NCBI GenBank assembly: GCA_017849555.1
Contig: JAFIGU010000085.1
Coordinates: 1-64,000 of the forward strand
Direction of reading: 5' to 3'
Length of the DNA: 64,000 nt
Source: Sphingomonas sp.
GTDB lineage: Bacteria; Pseudomonadota; Alphaproteobacteria; Sphingomonadales; Sphingomonadaceae
The translations under genes were made by a program, and so were the position numbers. Within the stretch, counting starts at the first letter, position 1; every line of letters starts with the position of its first letter. Positions 45,380-53,248 of the stretch are shown here, piece by piece. Under the pieces are notes generated by a model that worked only from the letters and a program-made list of their open reading frames with translations, was not told where the DNA came from and ran no database searches.

Positions 45380-45445
45380 ATGGCAGGCGAGAGCTTCATC
45401 AACGAGCGCGACGATCGCGGCATTCCAGACGGGGCGAGACGATGA
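45380..45445 (+). other. 21-codon micro-ORF between the hydratase and RidA genes
   Basis: An ATG at 45380, two bases after the hydratase stop, opens a frame of 21 residues beginning MAGESFINERDD and ending in TGA at 45443-45445. That stop overlaps the RidA ATG in ATGA. The tight packing on both sides suggests it is translated, for coupling, or that it is the scar of an in-frame deletion of a larger pathway gene. I know no homologue. Confidence 0.4.
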
Positions 45446-45834
45446 GAATCCTGCAACCGGCCGGCTGGCCGCGTCCCAAGGGCTATTCCAACGCGATCGA
45501 GGCGCGCGGGCGGCAGATTTTCGTTTCGGGGCTGGTCGGCTGGAACGAGGAGGAAAAGTTCGAACGCACCGATCTCGCCGGGCAGTTCGAACAGATCCTG
45601 CGCAATCTGGTGGCCTTGCTCGCGGAGGCCGATGCCGGGCCGGAGCATGTCGTGCGGATGACCTGGTACATCACCGATCGCGGCGACTATCTCGATAATG
45701 CGCGGCGCATCGGCGAAATCTATCGCGCGATCATGGGGCGCAATTATCCGGCGATGGCGGTGGTGCAGGTCGTCGCGCTGATGGAAGCCGCCGCAAAGAT
45801 CGAGATCGAGGTGACCGCGGTCGTTCCCGACTAG
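45442..45834 (+). CDS. RidA/YjgF family protein, anthranilate operon
   Basis: A 130-residue protein of the Rid family, normal in length. It starts MRILQPAGWPRPKGYSNAI and ends with the conserved IEIEVTAVVP. Its trimer-type fold binds enamines or imines, and canonical RidA uses an arginine in VARL(P) just before the IEIE strand. Here that segment reads QVVALMEAAAKIEIE, so the arginine appears replaced by Ala and simple imine deamination is doubtful. In anthranilate clusters a Rid protein may help remove the amino group. It is coupled to the micro-ORF before it. Confidence 0.83.
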   Translation: MRILQPAGWPRPKGYSNAIEARGRQIFVSGLVGWNEEEKFERTDLAGQFEQILRNLVALLAEADAGPEHVVRMTWYITDRGDYLDNARRIGEIYRAIMGRNYPAMAVVQVVALMEAAAKIEIEVTAVVPD

Positions 45835-45842
45835 CGCGGGCT

Positions 45843-46025
45843 TCAACTATTGCCGGGCGTCTCGATCTTTACGTTGGCGTCGACCTTTTGCGGGGCGTTG
45901 CGCAGCAGATCGGTGCCGAAGACCACATAGAGTGCGACCAGCACCACGATGATCCCCAGGATGAAAGCGACCACCGTACTACCGCCGCCGCCGGTTTTGA
46001 CTATGGTTGTCTTGTCCTCTGACAT
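45843..46025 (-). CDS. small single-helix membrane protein, stress-controlled
   Basis: A 60-residue protein. The N-terminus EDKTTIVKTGGGGS is soluble, followed by one long hydrophobic helix TVVAFILGIIVVLVALYVVFG and a soluble C-terminal tail QKVDANVKIETPGNS. I know only unnamed relatives of such proteins. A perfect EcfG-type promoter lies 24 bp upstream, so it is a probable general stress gene. GGAGAGATGGG precedes the ATG. It converges with the RidA gene. Confidence 0.72.
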   Translation of the reverse strand: MSEDKTTIVKTGGGGSTVVAFILGIIVVLVALYVVFGTDLLRNAPQKVDANVKIETPGNS

Positions 46026-46048
46026 CCCATCTCTCCTCAGCCCGCACG

Positions 46049-46074
46049 AACGCCCACGCCAACATTCTGGTTCC
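46049..46074 (-). promoter_or_regulatory. EcfG-type promoter (perfect match)
   Basis: On the minus strand GGAAC (46074-46070), a 17-nt spacer and CGTT (46052-46049), fully matching GGAAC-N16/17-CGTT. It ends 24 bp before the start codon of the single-helix membrane protein. Confidence 0.7.
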
Positions 46075-46117
46075 GTTTAAGAGGACTACCGGTGCGCTGC
46101 GAGCCGCAGCGTCGCCG

Positions 46118-47047
46118 TCAGATGTCGGGCAGCCCGGCGTGGAGATAATCTTCCAGCCCCGCGCGCGCGAAATGGTCGATCAGCCACGCGCCGGCCGGGC
46201 CGGGCGGCACGTCGCGCCGCCAGATCCCGGCGAAGCGGTAGATGCCGCCGGGATGATCGGGCATGTCGAGCCGCACCAATGTGCCTGCGACGAGATCGGG
46301 CTCGACCATCGGCAGCGGCATATTGCCCCAGCCGATCCCCTCGCGCAGCAGGGCGTGCTTGGCGCCGAGATCGGCGAGCCGCCAGGTCTTGGGGCTGACC
46401 ACCGAAAAGTCGCGCCCCTCGGTGAAATGCGAACGATCGGTCAGCACGAGCTGGATATGATCGCGCCCCGCGCCCGGCGCGATCCGCGCCATCCGGCCGA
46501 GCGGATGATCGGGCGCGGCGACGGGGACCAGCGGCACCGCACCGGCCGAGACGCTCTCGATCTCCTCGACCCCGACGAACAGCGGCCCGGAAAGCCCGAT
46601 CGAGGCGGTGCCGTCGAGCACCATCGCGGTGACCGCGCCCAGCGCCTCGACGTGTAGCCGAAGCTGGACGGTGGGAAACTCGGCCGCGAAGGCGCGCAAT
46701 GTCTTGGCGAGCCGCTCGGCCGGGAGCATCACGTCGACCGCCAGATCGACCTCCGCCTCCAGCCCTTCGAGCAGCCCCTTCACCTTGGCGCGCAGCCCGT
46801 CGATCCCGAGCGCGACGCTGCGCGCCTCGGCGAGGACGGCGCGGCCGGCGAGCGTCAGCCGGGGCTTGCGCGTTCCCTCGCGCTCGAACAGGGTCAGCCC
46901 GAGCTGCGCTTCGAGATTGCCGATTCCGTAGCTGATCACCGAGACCGCGCGGTTGAGCTTGCGCCCGGCGGCGGCGAAGCTGCCCGTATCGACGATCGCC
47001 AGAAAGATGCGGAGCTGGTCGAAGGTCGGGGTGCCGGGGTTGGCCAC
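46118..47047 (-). CDS. LysR family transcriptional regulator
   Basis: A 309-residue regulator with an N-terminal winged helix (FDQLRIFLAIVDTGSFAAAGRKLNRAVSVISYGIGNLEAQLGLTLFER) and a two-lobe effector domain. It is divergent from the pirin gene, the classic LysR layout, so it probably activates that gene. Start GTG 47047. Its effector is unknown; the binding domain is Leu/Val-rich with no special motif. Confidence 0.88.
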   Translation of the reverse strand: MANPGTPTFDQLRIFLAIVDTGSFAAAGRKLNRAVSVISYGIGNLEAQLGLTLFEREGTRKPRLTLAGRAVLAEARSVALGIDGLRAKVKGLLEGLEAEVDLAVDVMLPAERLAKTLRAFAAEFPTVQLRLHVEALGAVTAMVLDGTASIGLSGPLFVGVEEIESVSAGAVPLVPVAAPDHPLGRMARIAPGAGRDHIQLVLTDRSHFTEGRDFSVVSPKTWRLADLGAKHALLREGIGWGNMPLPMVEPDLVAGTLVRLDMPDHPGGIYRFAGIWRRDVPPGPAGAWLIDHFARAGLEDYLHAGLPDI

Positions 47048-47101
47048 TTTTCAAGTTCCTGGAATAGTCGGGTCGATTTTATCCCTCTGAAAAGAAAAGT
47101 G
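47045..47101. promoter_or_regulatory. inverted repeat in the LysR/pirin intergenic region
   Basis: CACTTTTC (47045-47052) and GAAAAGTG (47094-47101) are perfectly complementary across a 41-bp spacer that spans the divergent promoters. The left arm overlaps the LysR start codon. It is a candidate regulator site, without proof. Confidence 0.3.
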
Positions 47102-47160
47102 CGCAACCTCTAAATCGCTCTCAACAAGGGCGGCCGGCGCCGCCCGACAGGAGATGCACG

Positions 47161-47859
47161 ATGATCGAACTTCGCCCTTTCGACGGCCTCGGTGGTGCCA
47201 ATCACGGCTGGCTCGATGCCAAGCATCATTTCTCGTTCGCCGGTTATCACGATCCGGCGCGGATGCACTGGGGCAATTTGCGCGTGTGGAACGACGATAC
47301 GATCGCGCCCAAGACCGGCTTTCCGCCGCACCCGCACCGCGACATGGAAATCATCACTTATGTCCGCGAAGGCGCGATCACGCATGAGGACAGCCTGGGC
47401 AATAAGGGCCGCACCGAGGCCGGCGACGTCCAGGTGATGAGCGCGGGCACCGGGATCCGCCATTCGGAATATAATCTCGAGGATGTGACGACCAGGATCT
47501 TCCAGATCTGGATCATTCCGACCAGTGACGGCGAGCCGCCGCGCTGGGGCGCCAAACCCTTCCCCAAGGGCGAGCGCGCCGGGCAGTTCGTCACGCTTGC
47601 CTCGGGTTATGACGGCGACGGCGATGCGCTGCCGATCCGCACCGATGCGCGGGTCGTCGGCGCGACGCTCAAGGCCGGGGAGAGCGCCGATTACCCGCTG
47701 GGCAAGGACCGCAAGGCCTATCTCGTCCCGGCGACCGGCGCGATCCGGATCGACGACGTGCAGGTCAATGCGCGCGACGGCGCGGCGATCAGCGACGTGG
47801 AGGTGATCCGCGTCACCGCGATCGAGGATAGCGAGATCGTCCTCGTCGACGCGGCGTAA
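47161..47859 (+). CDS. pirin family protein
   Basis: A 232-residue double-cupin protein. The metal site set is visible in the first cupin: FPPHPHRDMEIITYVREGAITHEDSLGN (His, His, His, Glu), with GDVQVMSAGTGIRHSEYN following. Relatives of YhhW type are quercetinase-like; others act as redox-linked regulators. AGGAG precedes the ATG at 47161. It is divergent from LysR and ends in a strong terminator. Confidence 0.9.
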   Translation: MIELRPFDGLGGANHGWLDAKHHFSFAGYHDPARMHWGNLRVWNDDTIAPKTGFPPHPHRDMEIITYVREGAITHEDSLGNKGRTEAGDVQVMSAGTGIRHSEYNLEDVTTRIFQIWIIPTSDGEPPRWGAKPFPKGERAGQFVTLASGYDGDGDALPIRTDARVVGATLKAGESADYPLGKDRKAYLVPATGAIRIDDVQVNARDGAAISDVEVIRVTAIEDSEIVLVDAA

Positions 47860-47865
47860 TCGGGG

Positions 47866-47893
47866 AAGGCGGGCGATTGTCGCCCGCCTTTTT
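47866..47893 (+). terminator. rho-independent terminator after the pirin gene
   Basis: GGCGGGCGA (47868-47876), loop TTG and TCGCCCGCC (47880-47888) followed by TTTTT (47889-47893): a textbook terminator. Confidence 0.9.
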
Positions 47894-47965
47894 CGCATCT
47901 TGCGCCCCGTGCATTGCCAACCACGGGTCAGCCGCTAAGCTCTTCTCCCAAAAGGGGAGATGTGC

Positions 47966-50059
47966 ATGCGGCCGATCGTGCTGGGCGTGTTGCTGGCGAT
48001 CGCGCCGGCGGGAATTGCAGCAGCGCAAGCGCCGCCGCCGGGGCTGGAGGCGGCGCTCGCTTATCCGTTCCAGACCGGGCTCGTCGCGGCCGAGCGCGCC
48101 GATCGCATCGCCTGGATCAATGTGGTGAAGGGCGCGCGCAACGTGTGGAGCGCGGCCGGCCCCGATTATCGCGCCCGCCGGCTGACCGATGCGACCGCCG
48201 ATGACGGGCAGGAACTGACCGGGCTGGTGCTGTCGCCCGACGGCACGCGCGCGATCTGGGTGCGCGGCGGCGATCACGACGCCAATTGGCCGATCGAGGG
48301 CGAGCCCAATCCGGCGAGCCGCACCGATGCGGCGACGCTCGAAATCTGGTCCGCCGCGACCGCCGGCGGGGCGCCGGTGAAGATCGCCGAAGGCGATGCG
48401 CCGGCGATCTCCGCCACGGGGCGCGTCGCCTTCATCAAGAACGGCAAGGTGTGGAGCGTCGATGCCGCGGGGAAGGACAAGCCCGCGCTGCTGATCGCCG
48501 ATCGCGGCAAGGCATCGGGGCTCGCCTGGTCGCCCGACGGGACGCGGCTCGCGTTCGTTTCGGGGCGCGGCGATCATGCCTTCGTTGGCATCTGGTCGGG
48601 CGCGGACAAGCCGGTGATATGGCTCGCCCCTGGCACCGGGTTCGACGGCGGCGCGGTGTGGTCGCCCGACGGCCGGCGCGTCGCCTTCACCCGCCAGCCC
48701 GGCGACGGCGGGGCGCCGCAACCTTTGCTGACCGAGGCGCCCGAGCCCTGGTCGATCCTCGTCGCCGATGCGACCAGCGGCGAGGGCAAGGTCGTGTGGC
48801 GCAGCCCGCGGACCGCCGAGGGTTCCTATCCCAGCGCGATCTCGGACGGCGCGGCACTGATGTGGGGCGCGGGCGACCGATTGGTGTTCCGCGCCGAACT
48901 CGACAATTGGGCGCATCTCTATTCGTTGTCGGCGAGCGGCGGTGAGCCGCTGCTGCTCACGCCCGGCAAATATATGGTCGAGCACACGAGCTTGTCGCGT
49001 GACCGCACCATGTTGTTCTACGACGCCAATAATGGCGCGACGAGCGGCGACGACGATCGCCGCCACGTCTTCCGCGTACCGGTCGACCGCGCCGCGCCGC
49101 AGACGGTGACGCATGGCACCGGGCTCGAATGGACCCCGGTCGCGGCGGGCAGCGATCGCATCGCTTTTGTCGCGGCGGGGCCGACCCGTGCGGGCGAGGT
49201 GCGGATGATCGGCGCGGACGGACGTGAGACGCTGATCGGCGACGCCGCGACCGGCTATGCCCCGCCGATGGTCGTCCCCAAACAGGTGACCTTCAAGGCG
49301 ACGGACGGGATGCTGATCCACGGCCAGTTGTTCGAGCCGGCGGGCGGCGGCAGGCATCCCGCGCTGGTCTTCGTCCACGGCGGGCCGATGCGGCAGATGC
49401 TGCTCGGTTTCCCCTATATGGATTATTACGCGCACAGCTATGCGATGAACCAATATCTGGTGACGCGCGGCTTTACCGTGCTGTCGGTCAATTACCGGCT
49501 CGGCATCGGCTATGGCCGCGCGTTCCAGCATCCCGCGCAGGCGAGTTTCCGGGGCGCATCCGAATATCGCGACGTGCAGGCGGCGGGCACCTATCTCAAG
49601 TCGCTGAGCAGCGTCGATCCCGAGCGGATCGGGATCTGGGGCGGGTCTTACGGCGGCTATCTCACCGCGATGGCGCTCGCCCGCGACAGCGCGACCTTCA
49701 AGGCGGGGGTCGACCTTCACGGCGTCCACGATTGGTCGCGCACGCTGGTCGAGGAGGCCAAGCCGGCCGAGCGCTACGAGAAGGGTGATTGGGAGGCAGC
49801 GCTCAAATCGGCGTTCGAAAGCTCGCCGGTCGCCGATGTCGCGCGGTGGAAATCGCCGGTGCTGCTGATCCACGGCGACGACGACCGCAATGTCCGGTTC
49901 AACCAGACGATCGATCTCGCGCGCCGGCTCGATGCCGCGGGCGTGCGTTATGAGGAACTGGTGCTGCCCGACGAGATTCACGGATTCCTGCGCTATTCGG
50001 ACTGGCTCAAGGCGGACACCGCGACGGTGCGATTCTTCGAGGCGGAGCTCAAGAAATAG
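47966..50059 (+). CDS. S9 family prolyl oligopeptidase-like peptidase (secreted)
   Basis: A 697-residue protein with a signal peptide (IVLGVLLAIAPAGIAAAQ). Residues about 30-430 form a WD/TolB-like beta propeller, with repeats of the type LSPDGTRAIWV, WSPDGTRLAFVS and WSPDGRRVAFTR. The C-terminal alpha/beta hydrolase has GIWGGSYGGYLTAMAL (Ser561), the acid in HGDDDRNV and His in EIHGFL. It cuts short peptides in the periplasm. I prefer ATG 47966, six bases after GGGGAG, over the ATG at 47960. The GFA gene follows at once. Confidence 0.88.
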   Translation: MRPIVLGVLLAIAPAGIAAAQAPPPGLEAALAYPFQTGLVAAERADRIAWINVVKGARNVWSAAGPDYRARRLTDATADDGQELTGLVLSPDGTRAIWVRGGDHDANWPIEGEPNPASRTDAATLEIWSAATAGGAPVKIAEGDAPAISATGRVAFIKNGKVWSVDAAGKDKPALLIADRGKASGLAWSPDGTRLAFVSGRGDHAFVGIWSGADKPVIWLAPGTGFDGGAVWSPDGRRVAFTRQPGDGGAPQPLLTEAPEPWSILVADATSGEGKVVWRSPRTAEGSYPSAISDGAALMWGAGDRLVFRAELDNWAHLYSLSASGGEPLLLTPGKYMVEHTSLSRDRTMLFYDANNGATSGDDDRRHVFRVPVDRAAPQTVTHGTGLEWTPVAAGSDRIAFVAAGPTRAGEVRMIGADGRETLIGDAATGYAPPMVVPKQVTFKATDGMLIHGQLFEPAGGGRHPALVFVHGGPMRQMLLGFPYMDYYAHSYAMNQYLVTRGFTVLSVNYRLGIGYGRAFQHPAQASFRGASEYRDVQAAGTYLKSLSSVDPERIGIWGGSYGGYLTAMALARDSATFKAGVDLHGVHDWSRTLVEEAKPAERYEKGDWEAALKSAFESSPVADVARWKSPVLLIHGDDDRNVRFNQTIDLARRLDAAGVRYEELVLPDEIHGFLRYSDWLKADTATVRFFEAELKK

Positions 50060-50065
50060 GAGGGG

Positions 50066-50500
50066 ATGCCCGTGCCCGGATCGATCAGGGGTTCATGTCT
50101 TTGCGGCAAGGTCGCCTTCGCGATCGAGGGCAATTTCGGGCCGGTCGGGCAATGCCATTGTTCGAAATGCCGCAAGGTTTCCGGCACCGACGGCAATGCG
50201 GTTTTCTATACCGCGGTGAAAAGTTTTCGCTGGCTCAGCGGCGAGGGCGATATCCGCAGCTATCTCGTCCCCGGATCCGATGGCTGGCTATCGACCTTTT
50301 GCGGGACGTGCGGGAGCCCGGTGCCGCACACCGACAGCGATCGGAAAATCTATTTCGTCCCCGCCGGGCTGCTCGACGATGATCCGGGTTTTCGCGGCTA
50401 TGCGGCGCATATCCACGTCGCGTCGAAAGCACCGTGGGTGCGGATTACCGATGACGCGCCGCAATTTGCCGAGGGATTTACGTCGTTGCGTGATGCATAG
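50066..50500 (+). CDS. GFA family (CENP-V/Gfa-like) zinc protein
   Basis: A 144-residue protein of the glutathione-dependent formaldehyde-activating family. The cysteines of the zinc sites are all present: SCLCGKV, CHCSKCRKV and FCGTCGSPVP. Most members have unknown function. The start is ambiguous: ATG 50066 is only 2 nt after AGGAGG, while GTG 50072 has an ideal 8-nt spacing. It lies 6 bp after the peptidase stop, so co-transcription is likely. Confidence 0.82.
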   Translation: MPVPGSIRGSCLCGKVAFAIEGNFGPVGQCHCSKCRKVSGTDGNAVFYTAVKSFRWLSGEGDIRSYLVPGSDGWLSTFCGTCGSPVPHTDSDRKIYFVPAGLLDDDPGFRGYAAHIHVASKAPWVRITDDAPQFAEGFTSLRDA

Positions 50501-50523
50501 CGCATCGCGTGAAAGATGATCTG

Positions 50524-50586
50524 CCCCGGCGAAGGCCGGGGTCCAGTCACGACCGGCCCGATGCTGGACCCCGGCCTTCGCCGGGG
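50524..50586. repeat. perfect 23-bp inverted repeat between convergent genes
   Basis: Arms 50524-50546 and 50564-50586 are exactly complementary with a 17-bp spacer, and each contains CCCCGGCGAAGGCCGGGG. It lies between the converging GFA and YcaQ genes and is a REP-type element, perhaps acting as a bidirectional terminator. Confidence 0.75.
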
Positions 50587-50630
50587 TGGTGGTGGTGAGC
50601 AGGATGTGATTCAGCGCGCTAAGCGGAATT

Positions 50631-51779
50631 TCATCCCCCAAAACCCAGCCAGCGTTCCATCTGATCGAGTTCCGCCCGAAGCGCCTCCTGCGTATGCTCC
50701 GGCGCGCCGGGCTCCAGATGTACCGACTGGACGATCAGCCGCCGCGCCTGCCGGTCGGCCTTGAGATCGACCCGCGCGACGAGCCGGTCGCCGAGCAGGA
50801 AGGGCAAAACGTAATAGCCATATTGCCGCTTCTCCTGCGGCACATAGATTTCGATCCGGTAGCGAAAGCCGAACAGCCGTTCGGCACGGTCGCGTTCCCA
50901 GATCAGCGGGTCGAACGGTGCGAGCAGCGCCTGCGCCTCGATCCGGCGCGGCTGGCGCGCATCGCGATGCAGCCACGCGTGCCGCCACCCCGGGACGGCG
51001 ACCGGGATCAGCGTGCCTTGCTCGGCGAGCGCTTCGATCGCGGGCCGCGCCTCGGCGGGTGACTGGCGGAAATAGTCGCGCAATTCCCCCTCGGTCGCGA
51101 TGCCGAGCGCGGTGGCGGCGCGCTCGATCAGCGCGCGATGCGCGTCGGCATCCGATGGCGTCGGTTGAGCGAGCACGTCCGCCGGGATGACGCGCTCGGT
51201 GAGATCATAGACCCGTTCGAAACTGCCGCGGCGCGTGGCGGTGGTGATATGGCCCGCCCAGAACAGCCATTCGAGCGCGCGTTTGGTGTCGCTCCATTCC
51301 CACCAGCCCGATTGGCCCTTGTGGCTCTCGAAGTCCGAGGCGGCGAGCGGCCCTTCGGCACGGATCCGCTCGAGCAGCGCCATCGGCTCGGCGCGGCGCT
51401 CGGTGGCATAGAGCCGCATCCGTCCCCAGCCCGTCTCGCCGCGATCGGCCTTGGCCATCCGCCAGCGCAGCAACGGATGCGTCTCGAACGGCAGCAGCGA
51501 AGCTTCATGCGCCCAATATTCGAACAATTTACGCTGGCGCTTCGGTCCCCAGGCGAGCCGATCGAGATCGGCCCGGTCATAGCCGCCGAGTCGCGAGAAG
51601 GCGGGCAGATAATGCGCGCGCAGCAACACGTTGACGCTGTCGATCTGATGGAGCTGGAGCCGTTCGATCGTGCGGCGGAGGTGGGCCGCCGTCGGCACAT
51701 CGGGGCGTTTCGCGCCGAAGCCCTGCGCGGCGAGCGCAATACGCCGCGCCAGCGGCAACCCGATCCGTTCGACCGCCAT
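50631..51779 (-). CDS. YcaQ/AlkX family winged-helix DNA glycosylase
   Basis: A 382-residue protein of the HTH_42 family. The catalytic QxD motif is present as HQIDSVN (Gln45, Asp47), followed by LLRAHYLPAFSRLG and WAHEASLLP, both family hallmarks; the C-terminal half includes FDPLIWERDRAERLFGFRYRIEIYVP. YcaQ unhooks interstrand crosslinks by base excision. It is coupled to the DUF763 gene through a TGATG join, so it probably acts with it in DNA repair. Confidence 0.87.
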   Translation of the reverse strand: MAVERIGLPLARRIALAAQGFGAKRPDVPTAAHLRRTIERLQLHQIDSVNVLLRAHYLPAFSRLGGYDRADLDRLAWGPKRQRKLFEYWAHEASLLPFETHPLLRWRMAKADRGETGWGRMRLYATERRAEPMALLERIRAEGPLAASDFESHKGQSGWWEWSDTKRALEWLFWAGHITTATRRGSFERVYDLTERVIPADVLAQPTPSDADAHRALIERAATALGIATEGELRDYFRQSPAEARPAIEALAEQGTLIPVAVPGWRHAWLHRDARQPRRIEAQALLAPFDPLIWERDRAERLFGFRYRIEIYVPQEKRQYGYYVLPFLLGDRLVARVDLKADRQARRLIVQSVHLEPGAPEHTQEALRAELDQMERWLGFGG

Positions 51780-53032
51780 CAGCCTTGCTCCACCGCGGTG
51801 CCGGCGGGCGGCTCCCAGCCGAAGACGCTGCGGCCGCCATAATCGTGCGAGCGTGCGAATTCCTCGGCGATGACCGCCTCGACCGACGGGCCGGTTGCGG
51901 TCGCTTCCAGCCGGCGCGCCTGCGCGTCGAGCCGGCGGATCGCCGCCAGTTCCTCCTCATTCCCCAATCTGGCCTTGAGCACCGCCGACTTCATCACCGC
52001 GATCGTATGGTCATAGACCTTGGTCGGCACCGGATAGGGATGCCGGTCCTTCCCGCCGTGGGCGAGCGAGAAGCGCGCGGGGTCGCTGAAGCGACACGGC
52101 GCGCCGTGGACCACCTCCGCCACCAGCGCCAGCGCGCGGACGGTGCGTGCGCCGACCCCGGGAACGAGCAGCAGATCGGCGAAGTCCGCGGGGCTACGTT
52201 CGGCGGCGGCGGCGAAGGCGGCGTGGAGCCGGCGGTCGATGATATCCTCGGCCCGCACCTCGTGACGATCGGGCAGGACGAGATGCGGGAGCAGCGGCTC
52301 GGTCGCGGGCGCTGTGCCCTTCTTGCCGTCGAGCCGCGCCAGTTCGCGTGCGATTCCGGTGGGGCCGATATCGGCGAGCAGCTCGAGCTGACGATCGCGC
52401 GATGCCGCGGCGCGGCGATCGGCCAGATTGACGATCCGCCCCTGATGATGCCCCTCGATCGCGGCGTGCGGGGCGTCGACGTAGCTCTCCAGACCCTCCG
52501 ACAGCCAATGATAGCGGCGCGCCTGCCGCCGATCGCCGTTCATGCCTTGCTGGACGACGACCCAGCGGCCGTCGTCGGCGACGATGAAGCCGTGGAGGTA
52601 GAGATCGAACCCGTCCTGCACCGCGGCATTGTCGACCTTCGCCACCAGCCGGCTGACCCGGCCGAGCGCTGCACCGTCGATCCCGGTGCGATCGCCGACC
52701 GCCGCGAGCTCCTGCGGGGTCGCGCGGCTGTGCCGGCCGCGGCCGCCGCAGACGTGGATGCCGAGTTCGCCCGATAAAGGCGCGAGTCCGCGCTTGAGCG
52801 CGCCGATCACGCTGGTGGTGATCCCCGACGAATGCCAGTCCATCCCCATCACCGCGCCGAACGACTGGAACCAGAAGGGATGCGCGAGCCGGCGGAGCAA
52901 TTCGTCGCGGCCATATTCGACGACGATCGCCTGCGCGATCACAGCGCCCAGCCGCGTCATGCGCTGGCCAAGCCACGCGGGGACGCGCCCGCCGTGCAGG
53001 GGAAGATCGGCACTGCCCGCGCGGCGCCCCAT
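51779..53032 (-). CDS. DUF763 protein
   Basis: A 417-residue protein. The DUF763 core is well conserved: ADLPLHGGRVPAWLGQRMTRLG at the N-terminus, FWFQSFGAVMGMDWHSSGITTSVIGALKRGL, HVCGGRGRHSR and HPYPVPTKVYDHTI. It contains a helix-hairpin-helix-like LLLVPGVGARTVRALALVAEV, suggesting DNA contact. Function unknown. The stop overlaps the YcaQ start by one base (TGATG), a clear sign of a functional pair. The start at 53032 matches the family N-terminus; the long upstream frame is not conserved. Confidence 0.83.
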   Translation of the reverse strand: MGRRAGSADLPLHGGRVPAWLGQRMTRLGAVIAQAIVVEYGRDELLRRLAHPFWFQSFGAVMGMDWHSSGITTSVIGALKRGLAPLSGELGIHVCGGRGRHSRATPQELAAVGDRTGIDGAALGRVSRLVAKVDNAAVQDGFDLYLHGFIVADDGRWVVVQQGMNGDRRQARRYHWLSEGLESYVDAPHAAIEGHHQGRIVNLADRRAAASRDRQLELLADIGPTGIARELARLDGKKGTAPATEPLLPHLVLPDRHEVRAEDIIDRRLHAAFAAAAERSPADFADLLLVPGVGARTVRALALVAEVVHGAPCRFSDPARFSLAHGGKDRHPYPVPTKVYDHTIAVMKSAVLKARLGNEEELAAIRRLDAQARRLEATATGPSVEAVIAEEFARSHDYGGRSVFGWEPPAGTAVEQG

Positions 53033-53248
53033 CAAGCGGTTCGCATCGGGAAGCGCCGGGCCGGGGCGGTGGAAAGAAGCGCCATCGGCACCGTCTAGCA
53101 CCGGCGGAACATGAAGTGAACAGGCTGGAACGACGGCGGCCGCTCGGTTCGCCGCGATTTCATTATTTTCTTCCGCTTCGACAAAGAAATGCACAGATAG
53201 ATGCGCTTGCCGAGCGACCTTCGTCCGGCCGATGCGGAAGGAAGATCG

